NCBI GenBank assembly: GCA_033239125.1 | Contig: BSWB01000006.1 | Span: 34,216,001-34,280,000 of the forward strand | Direction of reading: 5' to 3' | DNA length: 64,000 bases | From: Fagopyrum homotropicum | Lineage: Eukaryota > Streptophyta > Magnoliopsida > Caryophyllales > Polygonaceae | Shown here: positions 11,520 to 21,858 of the stretch, piece by piece | Numbering within the stretch: position 1 is the stretch's first letter | How the letters are laid out: every line of letters begins with the position of its first letter | Position numbers and translations under genes: made by a program | Notes under the pieces: generated by a model | The model's input: only the letters and a program-made list of their open reading frames with translations | What the model was told of the DNA's origin: nothing | Database searches by the model: none

Positions 11520-12134
11520 CTAGAGAATGATAGGGACTGGATAATCTGCGGGTATATTAAGTACAACAAAATCTATAGGTAAATAGAAGTTACCTAACTT
11601 GACGGAAACGTCTTTCAAAATACCCACGGGATGAGTAATGGAACGATCCGCCATGTACAACCTTATCTTCACCGGCTTGGGCTCTCCAAGTCCGATCTTC
11701 TCACATAGCTCCAGCGGGATGATACTCACGCTGGCTCCTAGATCACACAACGCCTCACAAGTTACATCCCCAACTTGAATGGGAATGCAAAATGAGCCGG
11801 GATCTCTCAATTTGGGTGGCATCTTCTCCTTCATGATTTGAATGAACTCCGAGGACTTAGATGTCATCCTAACTTCTCCAAAGTCTTCCAGCTTCCTCTT
11901 CCATGATAAAATTTCTTTCAAGAACTTCCTATAGGCGGGCATCCCTAGAATAGCATCAAGGAAAGGGATGTTAATGTGTGGTTTATTCATCAAGTCAAGA
12001 AACTTACCAAAATGCTTGTCTAGATGTGCTCTGACCCTTGACTGGGGGAATGGAAGTGGCGGTTTATAAGTAGGAGGTGGGACATAAACTTCAGATTTGT
12101 CCTTCGCTTTCTGGGACTCCACCTCGGATGGCAC
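11520..12134 (-). pseudogene. Athila aspartic protease domain
   Basis: The minus-strand frame holds VTCEALCDLGASVSIIPLELC, where DLGAS is the retroviral-type aspartic protease active-site box, then ADRSITHPVGILKDV and FVVLNI. A TAG just after PVPIIL replaces the glycine of the usual ILGRPFLAT, ending the frame. The right paralogue has this stop too and one more upstream. It would have cleaved the gag-pol polyprotein. Confidence 0.85.
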
Positions 12135-12289
12135 CTTGACCGAAGTGTTCCTCGTCTGATCCTGGACTGAGGTGTTCTTCGTCTACACTGGTACCGACCG
12201 AGGTACTGGATCTGCAGTTTTTAGTCCACTTCTCGTTGTTATTACCATAATTTGTCCTTTGGGGTTGCTCTCTGTCCTTGTTGGGAGCA

Positions 12290-12995
12290 CCCCGACTGGC
12301 CGTGGAACACCCCGACTGGCCGTGGTTTTCCAAGTTTTTGGCACAAATCAGAGAGTTCCACGGGTGTCCGAACAAAACCACGGCTGTGGAACACCCCGAC
12401 TGGTCGTGGTTTTCCAAAATTTTACGGCCACTATATATTTCCCTCTCCTTCACAAAAACACACTCTTCTTCCCCAAACCATGTTTAGAGAGCCAAAAATT
12501 GCCCCTTCTCGTGATTCCTCATCCGGAGACCGATTTGAACGATTCTTCAACCAAAAGTGGAGCAAATCGAATCCTTTACAAGATCCCATCAACAAACTCA
12601 GCAAACAATCAACATTTGGGAAGGATTTTGGATTTTTTCAAATCCAAACCCTAGGTTTTCTCTCTCTCTCTTCTTGATTGATTTGGTTCGTTTTTCTTGC
12701 AAATTTCTAGGAGAACAGGACGAAATTGAAATTAAAAGTAGTTTAGGGCTGAAATTGCTGAGTTCGTTGTGCATTTGCTGAGTTTTTGAGGATTTTCAGA
12801 GAATTCCACGGGACCGTACAATTTCACGGCCGTGGTTTTGCCAAGAACAGACCGTGATTTTTTCTGTTTTGAGTGAAACTATTTAGGAGGAAGTCTAGTA
12901 GAAACAATAAGCAAAAGGGTGATGGTTCTTCTTCTTCTTCCCAACCCCCTCCCAATGAACCACCATCACCACTATCCCCTAGGATTTGTTGAAGA
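12290..12995 (+). mobile_element. Tail of plus-strand Athila element (env-like leader), left paralogue
   Basis: Matches 59090-59790. It starts with copies of ACCCCGACTGGCCGTGG, then a short frame starting MFREPKIAPS (12481), a splice-like poly-pyrimidine stretch and a Ser/Pro-rich frame (near 12900). This is the usual place of the env-like third ORF of Athila; that is an inference from position only. The join at 12289/12290 to minus-strand gag marks a deletion of about 9.4 kb relative to the right paralogue. Confidence 0.6.
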
Positions 12996-14153
12996 TTTGT
13001 TGATATTTATTAAGATTTGTATATCCATTTTTTTTTATAAATTTAATTTTATTTTTGTTTAAAACCCCAGCCAAAAAATAAATCCAGATTGAATTTGTTA
13101 AATTTGTTGTTACCAATCTTTACACTACAAAGATTCCTATTTAGGAGTATTTATAGTCAAATTTACTATTATAAAACAATTTATTATTTATCTAAAATTA
13201 GAAATTTCCAAATCTTCCTTTTTTTGATTTGGTAAATTTTGCTAACAATATCTGGCTTTATAATGAATATACAACGATTCTTCATCTCTAGGTCTCATCG
13301 GCCCAAAGTCATTGTATTGTAGATCTTTCTTTCTTATTGATGAAGGACATTTTTTTAAGAAACAATTAAAAAAACAAAAAAAAAAAGAGCATGAATTTAG
13401 TAAATTAGGAAAACCTCCTTACTTGATCGATACACTGTCAGTAATATCAATTATCTATTAAGTTGTTATCAAGCTAATGAAAATAATATTTATATAAGTT
13501 GTTCTAAAATCGGGAGATTGTTATATAATTCTATTTTTTTTTTTTTTGTGCAATTTGTCTCAGGGAATTGGATGACTAACTAGACTTCATTTGCTCCCAA
13601 ATATTTTCCCTTATTTAAATATATTTTATGATCGATTTTTTCAGATTTGTTTATGTTGCAATTTGTATATTACATTTATTTTACATAAATATATTTTATA
13701 AAATTTTCCAAATTTGTTTATGTTACAATTTTTTTACATAAATAAATTTTATAATTGATTTTTTCAAATTCAATAGTTTTTTTTTTTTTTTGTAAAAATG
13801 ATTCTTTTTTGTTACAATTTTTTTTACATAAAATATTTTTGGGTGTTGATCGCTGTTTTTGGTAACAACTGAATGTTTTTCTGTTTTTTTTCTTTCTAAT
13901 AAATCATTAAAGACGAAAGATCTTTTGATATTTTTTTCACAAAAATAAATAAATATCGTTTGAATTGAAATTCGTTATTTTTGTTTTTTAAATAACTAGA
14001 TTTGTTTACTATTAGTTGGATCTTTTCTAATTCCAATATTCTAAAACATTTGATTTTTAAAATTTTATTTTACGTAGGAATATTTTCAGAACACATTAAT
14101 CTTTCCTAGTTAAATGCGTTTATATTAAATAATATTATTCAGTTCACGTTTCT
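12996..14153 (+). other. AT-rich non-coding stretch
   Basis: Very AT-rich sequence with many T-runs and A-runs and no frame worth calling. It is repeated at 59791-60957, with small indels such as a short insertion near 60114 and T-run length changes. It looks like promoter or intron DNA of a captured gene, but nothing specific is recognised. Confidence 0.5.
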
Positions 14154-14760
14154 ATGCCATTTTTTCAAAAGATTCAATATATAAATATACTAGCAGAAGC
14201 CGAAGATCTCGAGAGAAGATCTTTCATCCCTTCAATAAGTGTCTCAATATTCACGTTAATAAAGCTGCTTCTCTTGACTAGTTTGTATCCTCTTCGCTAT
14301 CATTCACACCCCAAATTCTGGTGTTTCTTGTTTCTATTCAGCTTTGTCACTTTCATCTGCACAATCAACTTCTACTGCAGCAATCACATGGCGGAACAAG
14401 GAAGCAAACCCCCGTAAACCAACCGCATAGAGTCCGTCTACGACAATCGCTCAACTTAACATGAATCATCATCGCCCGCAACGTAGATCACTATTCCGAT
14501 CGAGTTCCGTACCTAACCCTAACACTTTTCCTATTTCCAATTCCAAACAAGACCCAATTTCTTCCTCTTGCACGTTTCGTTCAACTACGCCGAATCCGGA
14601 TTCAAGAACAGGATCAAATTCGAAACTAGAAATCTCCGAAGAATGGAGTCTCTCAATGCGCTGTTATAATAAATCCACGACGAAAGTTACCGGCTTCTCG
14701 CGGCCCAATATCTCCTCAGACGTGTCTTTAGTGGGGTTCCCGGTGCGATCGTAGTTTCCA
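14154..14760 (+). pseudogene. Unrecognised exon-like region, left paralogue
   Basis: Two short open stretches: 14154-14417 (hydrophobic, ending with a small frame starting MAEQGSKPP) and 14461-14754 (97 residues starting MNHHRPQRRSLFRSSS, Ser/Pro/Arg-rich). Local GC is higher than in the flanks. The right paralogue at 60958-61558 keeps both frames with one amino-acid change (V to M near the end). It looks like the 5' end of a cellular gene; I do not recognise the product, and no downstream exons are found. Confidence 0.35.
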
Positions 14761-14837
14761 AAACAACAACGTTTGCGGGTTACTTCCCTAGTTTCTTTTT
14801 TTTTGTTAATCCATACTACCAATTTCCTCTTTCTGGT

Positions 14838-15172
14838 TTATGTGCTACTCTCGCCATCATTAACCTTTAGTTTTGATCTTCTCGAATTCGTTCTGGTCAA
14901 ATCTTGGATTCGTTATGGTCAAATCTTGAATTCCTTGCTCTGAAGCCCTTTGATGAACATCATGAGTTGAGAGCAGTGATAGTTCAATTGGATATATGAA
15001 TAATTGCTCTTTCAGGTTTATGTGCTACTCTCGCCATCATTGACCTTTAGTTTTGGTCTTCTTGAATTCGTTCTGGTCAAATCTTGAATTCGTTCTGATC
15101 AAATCTTGAATTCCATTCTCTGAAGCCCTGGGATGAACATCATGAATTGAGAGCAGTGGTAGTTCAGTTGGA
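14838..15172 (+). repeat. Two-copy tandem duplication, about 180 bp
   Basis: The segment starting TTTATGTGCTACTCTCGCC at about 14838 recurs at about 15018, each running through TGAAGCCCT and GAGAGCAGTG. Both copies also occur in the right paralogue (61639 and 61820 onward), so the duplication predates the block duplication. Confidence 0.8.
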
Positions 15173-15199
15173 TTGATTAATTGTTGTAATTTTAATATA

Positions 15200-15425
15200 G
15201 AGATAATACGTGATAATATCGAGATCGAGATAATACGTGATAATATCGAGATCGAGATAATACGTGATAATATCGAGATCGAGATAATACGTGATAATAT
15301 CGAGATCGAGATAATACGTGATAATATCGAGATCGAGATAATACGTGATAATATCGAGATCGAGATTATACGTGATAATATCGAGATCGAGATTATACGT
15401 GATAATATCGAGATCGAGATAATAA
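15200..15425 (+). repeat. 27-bp minisatellite, about 8 copies
   Basis: Tandem 27-bp unit containing GAGATAATACGTGATAATATC, with few substitutions (AATA to TATA in the last copies). The unit is a multiple of three, so both strands stay open and encode nine-residue repeats (EIIRDNIEI on plus, ISILSRIIS on minus); these are by-products of the repeat. The right paralogue (62000-62095) has only three full copies. Confidence 0.9.
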
Positions 15426-15429
15426 GAAT

Positions 15430-15985
15430 AGTAATTACTAATGCATTTAGAATCCCGAGCATATGAAATGTACGATCTAGGGTGTAAAATTGCTAATTTT
15501 TTAAAACCTAGATGTATTCTTTTCTTTTTTTTTTCTTAGTTGAGCAATGGAAGTTCAACTGTCATTACTGACCATCTTTTCTGTCTCTAGCATATGCTCT
15601 ATTTGTTGTTGTCGCTCCTCTTTGAATAACAGTTGAGGTCGCTGCTTAAATTTTTGAAGAGCTTGGATGAGTACCATCGATTCTGCTGTTTCTGCTATGA
15701 TATTCATGAAAGATTTAATCTTGAGCGCTTTCAAAAGCTTTGATGTTACTACGATAGTTTAACCATCCTTTATTTCTCTAGTCTATGCTTTCTCGAGTAT
15801 TAACCTTAAACTTCTTCATCTGTTATCTCATCTGCCCTTGAAATAAGTGAACAAAATTGTATGGATTTTTCTCCTGCTATGATATTCATAAAATATTATT
15901 TTATACTCTTTTTAAGGATTTATGTTCGAAATCTTGTTTGATTTGATTCATCATCGTGATCCTCTATATCGTGTTCGAAATCTTG
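15430..15985. other. Unassigned flank of hairpin array
   Basis: Repeated at 62100-62620. Short gene-like words are present but no frame above 60 residues and nothing recognised. From about 15885 it merges into the spacer of the hairpin unit (TTTTAAGGATTTATG, CTTGTTTGATTTGATTCAT). Confidence 0.5.
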
Positions 15986-16063
15986 TTTCACACTTTAGTT
16001 ATTTTTTGCCTTTCTTCTGGCCTCTTTAGTTTATTGCAATAATGATATTTTGATTTATAGAGA

Positions 16064-16363
16064 ATGCTCGAGTCATGGTTCTCTTTAGTTTCACATGCGC
16101 ATAAATTATTTGTTGTGGATGTTGTTTATAGTCTAGCTCACAAACTCAAGCCTACTATCATATTAATTGATGAGGTTGATAGCTTTTTGAGGCAACGTCG
16201 CAACTCTACCACAACCTTTGTTGATTTATCTCATAAATCTCATTATTTTCTTTTTATTACAAAAACACTTTTGTCCCTAAATATTGAATGTCCAATCTTT
16301 GTTGCCTCAGTTTGCCTTGGTAAGGTCCGAAACCAGTCACAAAGCAACATAAAAAAAGTATGA
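16064..16363 (+). pseudogene. AAA-ATPase Walker B fragment, U1 left arm
   Basis: 99-residue frame starting MLESWFSLVSHAHKLF and including LAHKLKPTIILIDEVDSFLRQRR. The IIxIDEVDS box is a Walker B motif; surrounding residues resemble Msp1/ATAD1 (family text ESWFGE...LAHKLQPxIIFIDEVDSFLGQRR). The preceding TTTATAG looks like a 3' splice site. Walker A, sensor and arginine-finger regions are absent, so it cannot be an active ATPase. Confidence 0.65.
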
Positions 16364-16497
16364 CAAAATATGTGGGAAAAAGTTGATTATTCCTATAAAG
16401 GTTGTATCTTATAAAAATGATACAACCTCAAATGAAATAGACAACTTTTTCTCACATATTTTGTCACACTTTTGTTTATGTTTCTTTGTGATTGCTT

Positions 16498-16764
16498 TCA
16501 GACCTTACCAAGGCAAACTGAGGCGACAAAGATTGAACATTCAATATTTAGAGACAAAAGTATTTTTGTAATAAAAAGAAAATAATGAGATTTATGAGAT
16601 AAATCAACAAAGGTTGTGGCAGAATTGCGACGTTGCCTCAAAAAGCTATCAACCTCATCAATTAATATGATAGTGGGCTTGAGTTTGTGAGCTAGTCTAT
16701 AAACAACATCCACAACAAATAATTTATACGCATGTGAAACTAAAGAGAACCATGACTCGAGCAT
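16498..16764 (-). pseudogene. AAA-ATPase Walker B fragment, U1 right arm
   Basis: The mirror copy of the left-arm frame, 88 residues, with IILIDEVDSFLRQRRNSATTFVDLSH. It has the left-arm version of several residues (IIL, RNS, FVD), while right arms of the other units read IIF, RKS and FAD. WDGFTT-type sequence lies upstream on the same strand at 16830-17021. Confidence 0.65.
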
Positions 16765-17040
16765 TCTCTATAAATCAAAATATCATTATTGCAATTAACT
16801 AAAGAGGCCAGAAGAAAGACAAAAAATAACTAAAGTGTAAAATCAAATAAGAGAAACTTACGGTGTGTAGTAAACCCATCCCACGATGCCATGAATTTTG
16901 TCTTCATATTTTCCAACTCCGATATGGAGGCGTCCCATAACGTCAACCTATAACAGGTTTCAAAAACGACAACAACATCTGAGTCAAACTTGAGGCCAAC
17001 AACATCAAAGTTTAGAAACACAAATCACCAACCCAAAAGA

Positions 17041-17625
17041 TATAAGGTAAAAGCTAGAAACAAGATGTAGAGAAAATGAATTTGAAAAAATGAAAATATA
17101 ATCTCTATACCTATTATTTTCTTACTTATTCAACCAGAATAATTCAAGCTAAATTAACTAAAATCTTACATAATTTAATTAAATCCAAACTAACTACTCT
17201 GTATATATACTTTAATTTAATAAAATATTATTTTATACTCCTTTTTAAGGATTTATCTTGGACATCTTGTTTGATTTGATTCATTATCGTTGTATCCGCA
17301 TTATTCTCACCCTATATATTTTGAAATGTATGTCGTATCGATGAAGCGTATATATGATTTTTTTTGAAACTGATCTTTGGTGAATTTGTTTTGTAGGTCA
17401 AATTGGACGAGTTTATTACAAGTTCAACAACTTGGGAAGATGGTGGACGCAATGAAGATCTACCGGAGGGAAACAACTTTTTTTTTTCTTAATCAAATCA
17501 TCTTCCTCGTAAGCATTTTTCTTCCACGATCTACCTATAATACTCTAGGATCCATTCTACTCGTGTTTAATTATTTATTTCTACGTGGATGTGATTATTG
17601 GTGACATATATACCCATCTAATTTC
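17041..17625 (+). repeat. Array spacer with exon-like segment
   Basis: Spacer between U1 and U2, repeated with small changes near 28640-29160, 30490-31080, 34020-34560, 35860-36340 and 62560-62960. At 17397 a TTTTGTAG precedes an exon-like stretch, read in the intact copy at 34331 as VKLDEFITSSTTWEDAWRNE. In this copy the frame is altered. I do not recognise the source gene. The rest is AT-rich. Confidence 0.6.
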
Positions 17626-17812
17626 CTATAATACAAATATGCGATCGTCATCATCATCATCGTAAATTCTTCCTTTTGTTTCTTCACATGCGCATAAGTA
17701 ACTTTGATTGACATGATTCATTTTTGCGAAAGCTCTCTTGAGACCCCGATAATGTTCTTTAGAAAGACGAAGCTTCTTACGAAGAGGAATCAATTCACCA
17801 CAGTCATCGTGA
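17626..17812 (-). pseudogene. Homeobox-like fragment (HD-Zip II resemblance), U2
   Basis: On the minus strand the frame reads LIPLRKKLRLSKEHYRGLKRAF, resembling the start of an HD-Zip class II homeodomain (RKKLRLSKEQ, then LLEESF). It ends in a poly-Asp run from a CATCAT microsatellite. The helix 3 DNA-recognition region is absent. The same fragment sits in U3-U7. Assignment rests on about ten residues and is tentative. Confidence 0.4.
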
Positions 17813-19000
17813 TCCTGTATATCGTGTTGGAAAATATGAAGACAAAATTCATGGCATCGTGAGATGGGTTTACTACACACCGTAAGTTTCTCTTTTTTTT
17901 GATTTCACACTTTAGTTATTTTTTGCCTTTCTTTTGGCCTCTTTAGTTTATTGCAATAATGATATTTTGATTTATAGAGAATGCTCGGGTCATGGTTCTC
18001 TTTAGTTTCACACGCGCATAAATTATTTGTTGTGGATGTTGTTTATAGTCTAGCTCATAAACTCAAGCCTACTATCATATTAATTGATGAGGTTGATAGC
18101 TTTTTGAGGCAACGTCGCAACTCTTCCACAACCTTTGTTGATTTATCTCATAATTTTCACTATTTTCTTTTTATTACAAAAGCACTTTTGTCCCTAAATA
18201 TTGAATGTCCAATCTTTGTTGCCTCAGTTTGCCTTGGTAAGGTCCGAAACCAGTCACAAAGCAACATAAAAAATGTATGACAAAATATATGGGAAAAAGT
18301 TAGTTATTCCTATAGAGGTTGTATCTTAGAAAAAATGATACAACCTCAAATGAAATAGACAACTTTTTCTCACATATTTTATCATACTTTTGTTTATGTT
18401 TCTTTGTGATTGCTTTTAGACCTTACCAAGTCAAACTGAGGCGACAAAGATTGGGCATTCAATATTTAGAGACAAAAGTGTTTTTGTAATAAAAAGATAA
18501 TAATGAGATTTATGAGATAAATCAACAAAGGTTGTAGCCGACTTGCGACGTTGCCTCAAAAAGCTATCAACCTCATCAATGAATATGATAGTAGGTTCGA
18601 GTTTGTGATCTAGACTAAAAACAACATCCACAACAAATAATTCATGCGCATGTGAAACTAAAGAGATCCATCACTCGATCATTCTCTATAAATCAAAATA
18701 TCATTATTGCAATAAACTAAAGAGGTCATAAGAAAGACATAAAATAACCGAAGTACAAAATCAAAAAAGAGAAACTTCCAGTATGTAGGAAACCCATCCC
18801 ACGATGCCATTAATTTTGTCTTTATATTTTCCAACTCCGATATGGAGGCATCCCGTAACGTCAACCTATAACAGGTTTCAAAAGCGACAACAACATCTGA
18901 GTCAAACTTGAGGCCAACAACATCTGAGTCGAACTTGAGGCCAACAACATCAAAGTTTAGAAACACAAATCACCAACCCAAAAGATATAAGGTAAAAGCT
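17813..19000. repeat. Hairpin unit U2
   Basis: Left arm carries the WDGFTT piece (to about 17885, followed by GTAAGT), an intron-like stretch ending TTTATAG, then the ESWF...IDEVDSF frame at 17981-18280. The centre stem is 18316-18347 (GAGGTTGTATC paired with GATACAACCTC). The right arm mirrors it on minus (18431-18631 and 18679-18966). A short extra duplication (about 30 bp, GTCAAACTTGAGGCCAACAA) occurs near 18900-18950. Arms differ by roughly a tenth by eye. Confidence 0.85.
17981..18280 (+). pseudogene. AAA-ATPase Walker B fragment, U2 left arm
   Basis: 99-residue frame starting MLGSWFSLVSHAHKLF with IILIDEVDSFLRQRR; the ESWF Glu is Gly here. Only the central AAA segment is present. It lies downstream of the WDGFTT exon piece, whereas in the source gene family the ESWF segment comes first. 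Confidence 0.6.
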
Positions 19001-19052
19001 AGAAACAAGATATAGAGAAAATGAATTTGAAAAAATGAAAATATAATCTCTA

Positions 19053-21843
19053 TGTAATACCCTGAAAATTTATTTTCCGTTTAAAACCGATCAAACTGGA
19101 TTTCGATCCGCTAACCTCTCCTCATTTTAGAGAACGTTTTACCTTATAAAAATTTTATCAAAGTTCTATCATTTAATGTAACTTAATTCACATAAATAAT
19201 AAATATGTAAATTGAGTAACAATTCCGTACGATTGAAAGACGAAGAGTAGTCCCGTACAATTTAACCACTCATTTAATAGCTATCTAGATGAGCTGGCCC
19301 ATCGGTTTAAGCCCAGTATTTCAGCCCAGCCCAAAACTTACCTTACCCTAATTGCTGAAGAATTAACCTAATTCATTAACTTAAACTAATCTAATAACCT
19401 CACCTAATCAAAAACCGTACCAACCTTTACGACTCTCGCCGCACGACTGAGACAAACCAGAAGACGCCGCACAGCTGAGACGAATCGGAACCAGCACCGG
19501 CGCTCTCCACCGCGACTGCAAGCCGGCAGTGGTGACGACGAGGACCGAGCGACGAGCAGCAGCACTCCCAGACAGCCGATGCCGCACCAACCGTCTTCAA
19601 CAACAACTACACCGACACTGCACTTCAGACGTCTTCAACTAGCGGTCGAACGGAACCAGTAGCCAACCTGCGACAGTGCCGGAGCCAAGATCGGACCCTT
19701 CGACCTTCTGTATAAACGAGTTAACCGGTAAAGTCTTATCCTTCCTTTCGAGTCACCTCGTTTCCGTCTACGCTGCTGAACTATAAACCTCTTCGCACAC
19801 CAGGCCAGCGAGTAGCGAATCTTCCAGCCAGAACCGCAAACGTGCAGAACATACAACCTTGGCCAAACGAACCCGGCTGAAGAGAAGGGTCATCACGAGC
19901 CATGCCGGACTGCTTCCCTTCTCGCCCCGTCATGGGGCTGCTACAGACAAGGGTTGGGTGAGCTTCTGCACTACCACTTGCTACTCTTTCTGTACTGTTT
20001 TAAGATTTTCAGCAACCTAAGTTTTTCTAGTATAAAATATTGAGGTGTTTGCTGAGTTTTCGAATGTGAAGAACAGTCAACTTCAGCCCCAGTTTTGGGT
20101 AGGTTAGACTCCACCTTTACTGCTGATTTTCGGATATGTTTTAGTCGATATTGTATAGTATAGCATACTAAAATTGGAGAGGAATTGGAGCTACGGTTTG
20201 AGAGTTATGGTGTTCCAAAGTTGACGCCTCATGCAATTTTTATATATGTGCTGAGTGTTGGGGAAAACAGCAAGTGATGCTGTCTTGTGAGATGGTTTTG
20301 AATAAGCTCTTGTTCTCCGTTGGGCTTGAATTTTGGATATGATATAGTTGACATATTGTTGTAGAACATATTAAAATTTGAGAGGAATCCAGCGAGTGGT
20401 TTGGGATTTATGATTTTTCCAAGTTTGAGTCGTAAGCAGTTTTTCTGTTGTGCTGAAATTCGGTTTTGTGAGATAGTTTTAAATAGTATTTTGATCTCCT
20501 TTGCAGCTGAATTTTGGATATATTATAGATAAGATTTTATAGTAGAACATATCAAAATTTGGGATAAATCCAGCGAGTAGTTTAGGAGTTATGATTTTTC
20601 AAAAGTGTGCTGCTTGTTAAGTGTTGTAACCAACTTTAGAAATTTTTGTAGAAGCGATGCTTTAACAGTTTTAAGAAATTCTTTCTCCTATGAGTAGATG
20701 GGATATCATAGATGATCTAGGGAATTATTTTGGAATTTTTATAAGATTATTCGAATTTTATATTTGAAGGTGTAGTTGGACTTTAGTGACTTTTCGGGAA
20801 ATAGAAATGGGTAGTTTTTCTATTTGTTACCTAAAATCATCCTAGGGAGTAGAATATGGTCAGTTAGCCTCAAATTATAATTTAAGTACATATCCCGAGT
20901 TTTTGGAAGTTTCGGGACCAAGGGTAAAATAGTCATTTTACCATAAATTGGTACTGTATTAAATCATGTTCTAATAGGATCTACTACCTTAGAAGTCTTA
21001 GACTTCTAATTACCTAAAAAGTGTGCTGACACACTTACCTCCTTTGACAGGCAACCGAATTATACAATTACAGATTGAGTTGTGATTAAGAGAATCGAGA
21101 TCTAATTCAGGTAAGTCCACGGACTTACTTAGCTGGCTTCTTGTATGAGTGTAATGTGTATGAGTGGTGTTTGTTAGTTTTTATAAATAACGAAACCGGA
21201 TTAGGCCGACTTTATTATTTACATAATTGACCCAAGTGTATGATAAAGGGTCGTGACATCATCTGCCTAGCTCTTGCGAGAGTCTAGGAGGTTCCCTGCG
21301 ACCAGCCCAGTCCGGTAGACGGTCAGATGCATTAGTACCATTCCGCGTTGGTAAACGGGGACAGGGGCGAGGTTTGGGAATCCCTCGTGTCACAAAATAA
21401 GTATCATTAGTAATGACCTATCACCTAATTAAAGATAATAAAAGGATTGAGTGTTGCATGTTGATTGTGTATGATGTGTGATTGTGCTTTTACCTTTATA
21501 CTTATGCATAGAATGTTAGCTAACGGTTTTATACCGCTTGTAGATGCCTTGCAGGTTAAGACAGTAGTAGAAAGATCCGGAGGAAATGGTCAGCCGGGTC
21601 CACGTACTCATTTAGTTGGGGACGGGAATGTCTTATGTTCTTCATATATGTCGTTTTGGTACCTTTGCTTTGTAAGGCTGATACATAATTTTCATGTATA
21701 TATTGTTTAAAGTTTTCTAATGTTTTTAATACTTTTGTGCCTTGTTGTAAGATCCAAGTTAAATTGTTGTCAAACTAAGGTCGGGACCCATTGTGAGGTC
21801 CTAACCAGTAGCTCCCCGAGTTCTTAGAATTTGGGGTGTTACA
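19053..21843 (+). repeat. 5' LTR of family B
   Basis: Starts TGTAATACCC and ends GGTGTTACA; 2.79 kb. The segment 19410-19860 is GC-rich compared with the rest. The splice-donor hairpin GTAAGTCCACGGACTTAC is at 21111-21128, directly after CAG. Reading frames inside (19408-19856 minus, 21465-21710 plus) recur in the other LTR and have no recognised product. Confidence 0.95.
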
Positions 21844-21846
21844 ATG

Positions 21847-21858
21847 TGGTATCAGAGC
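21847..21858 (+). other. Primer binding site, tRNA-Met type (family B)
   Basis: TGGTATCAGAGC three bases after the 5' LTR, the same primer class as E1 and E2. Confidence 0.9.

Larger units (their letters stand above)
10123..12289 (-). mobile_element. Truncated Athila-type Ty3/gypsy element, left paralogue
   Basis: Reading on the minus strand: C-terminal gag, aspartic protease, linker and the first part of RT. It is nearly identical to 37816-38956 joined to 48660-49680; E2 separates those two parts in the right copy. RT stops at WEKCQ, where AAA-ATPase repeat sequence starts. At the other end gag is cut at 12289 and joined to the tail of the plus-strand Athila element. LTRs and PBS are absent. 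Assigned to Athila because of the SKWVSPVHVVPKKGG and RTVTGWRMC type RT and the tRNA-Asp primer site in its paralogue. Confidence 0.85.
15990..17040. repeat. Hairpin unit U1: inverted repeat from AAA-ATPase fragment
   Basis: Left arm (plus) and right arm (minus) fold around a centre at 16399-16428 (AGGTTGTATC and GATACAACCT around a short loop). Each arm holds the frame ESWF...IDEVDSFLRQRR, the Walker B region of an Msp1/ATAD1-like AAA ATPase. The left arm has lost the WDGFTT exon piece that the right arm keeps (16830-17021). Unlike the other units, U1's two arms are more like each other than like the corresponding arms elsewhere. Confidence 0.85.

Noticed and set aside
12172..12781. Several plus-strand frames of 70-160 residues (also 58934-59572)
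   Set aside because: Overlapping shadows across the tandem CCACGGCCGTGG stretch; frames start upstream of the junction and differ between paralogues.
15037..15466. Frames of 141 and 97 residues with nine-residue repeats across the minisatellite
   Set aside because: A 27-bp tandem repeat is open on both strands by arithmetic; copy number changes from eight to three between paralogues, so a conserved protein is unlikely.
19408..19856. GC-rich frames in the family B LTR suggesting a host gene
   Set aside because: Both LTRs carry them, they lie antisense, and no domain is seen; more likely LTR promoter or leader sequence.
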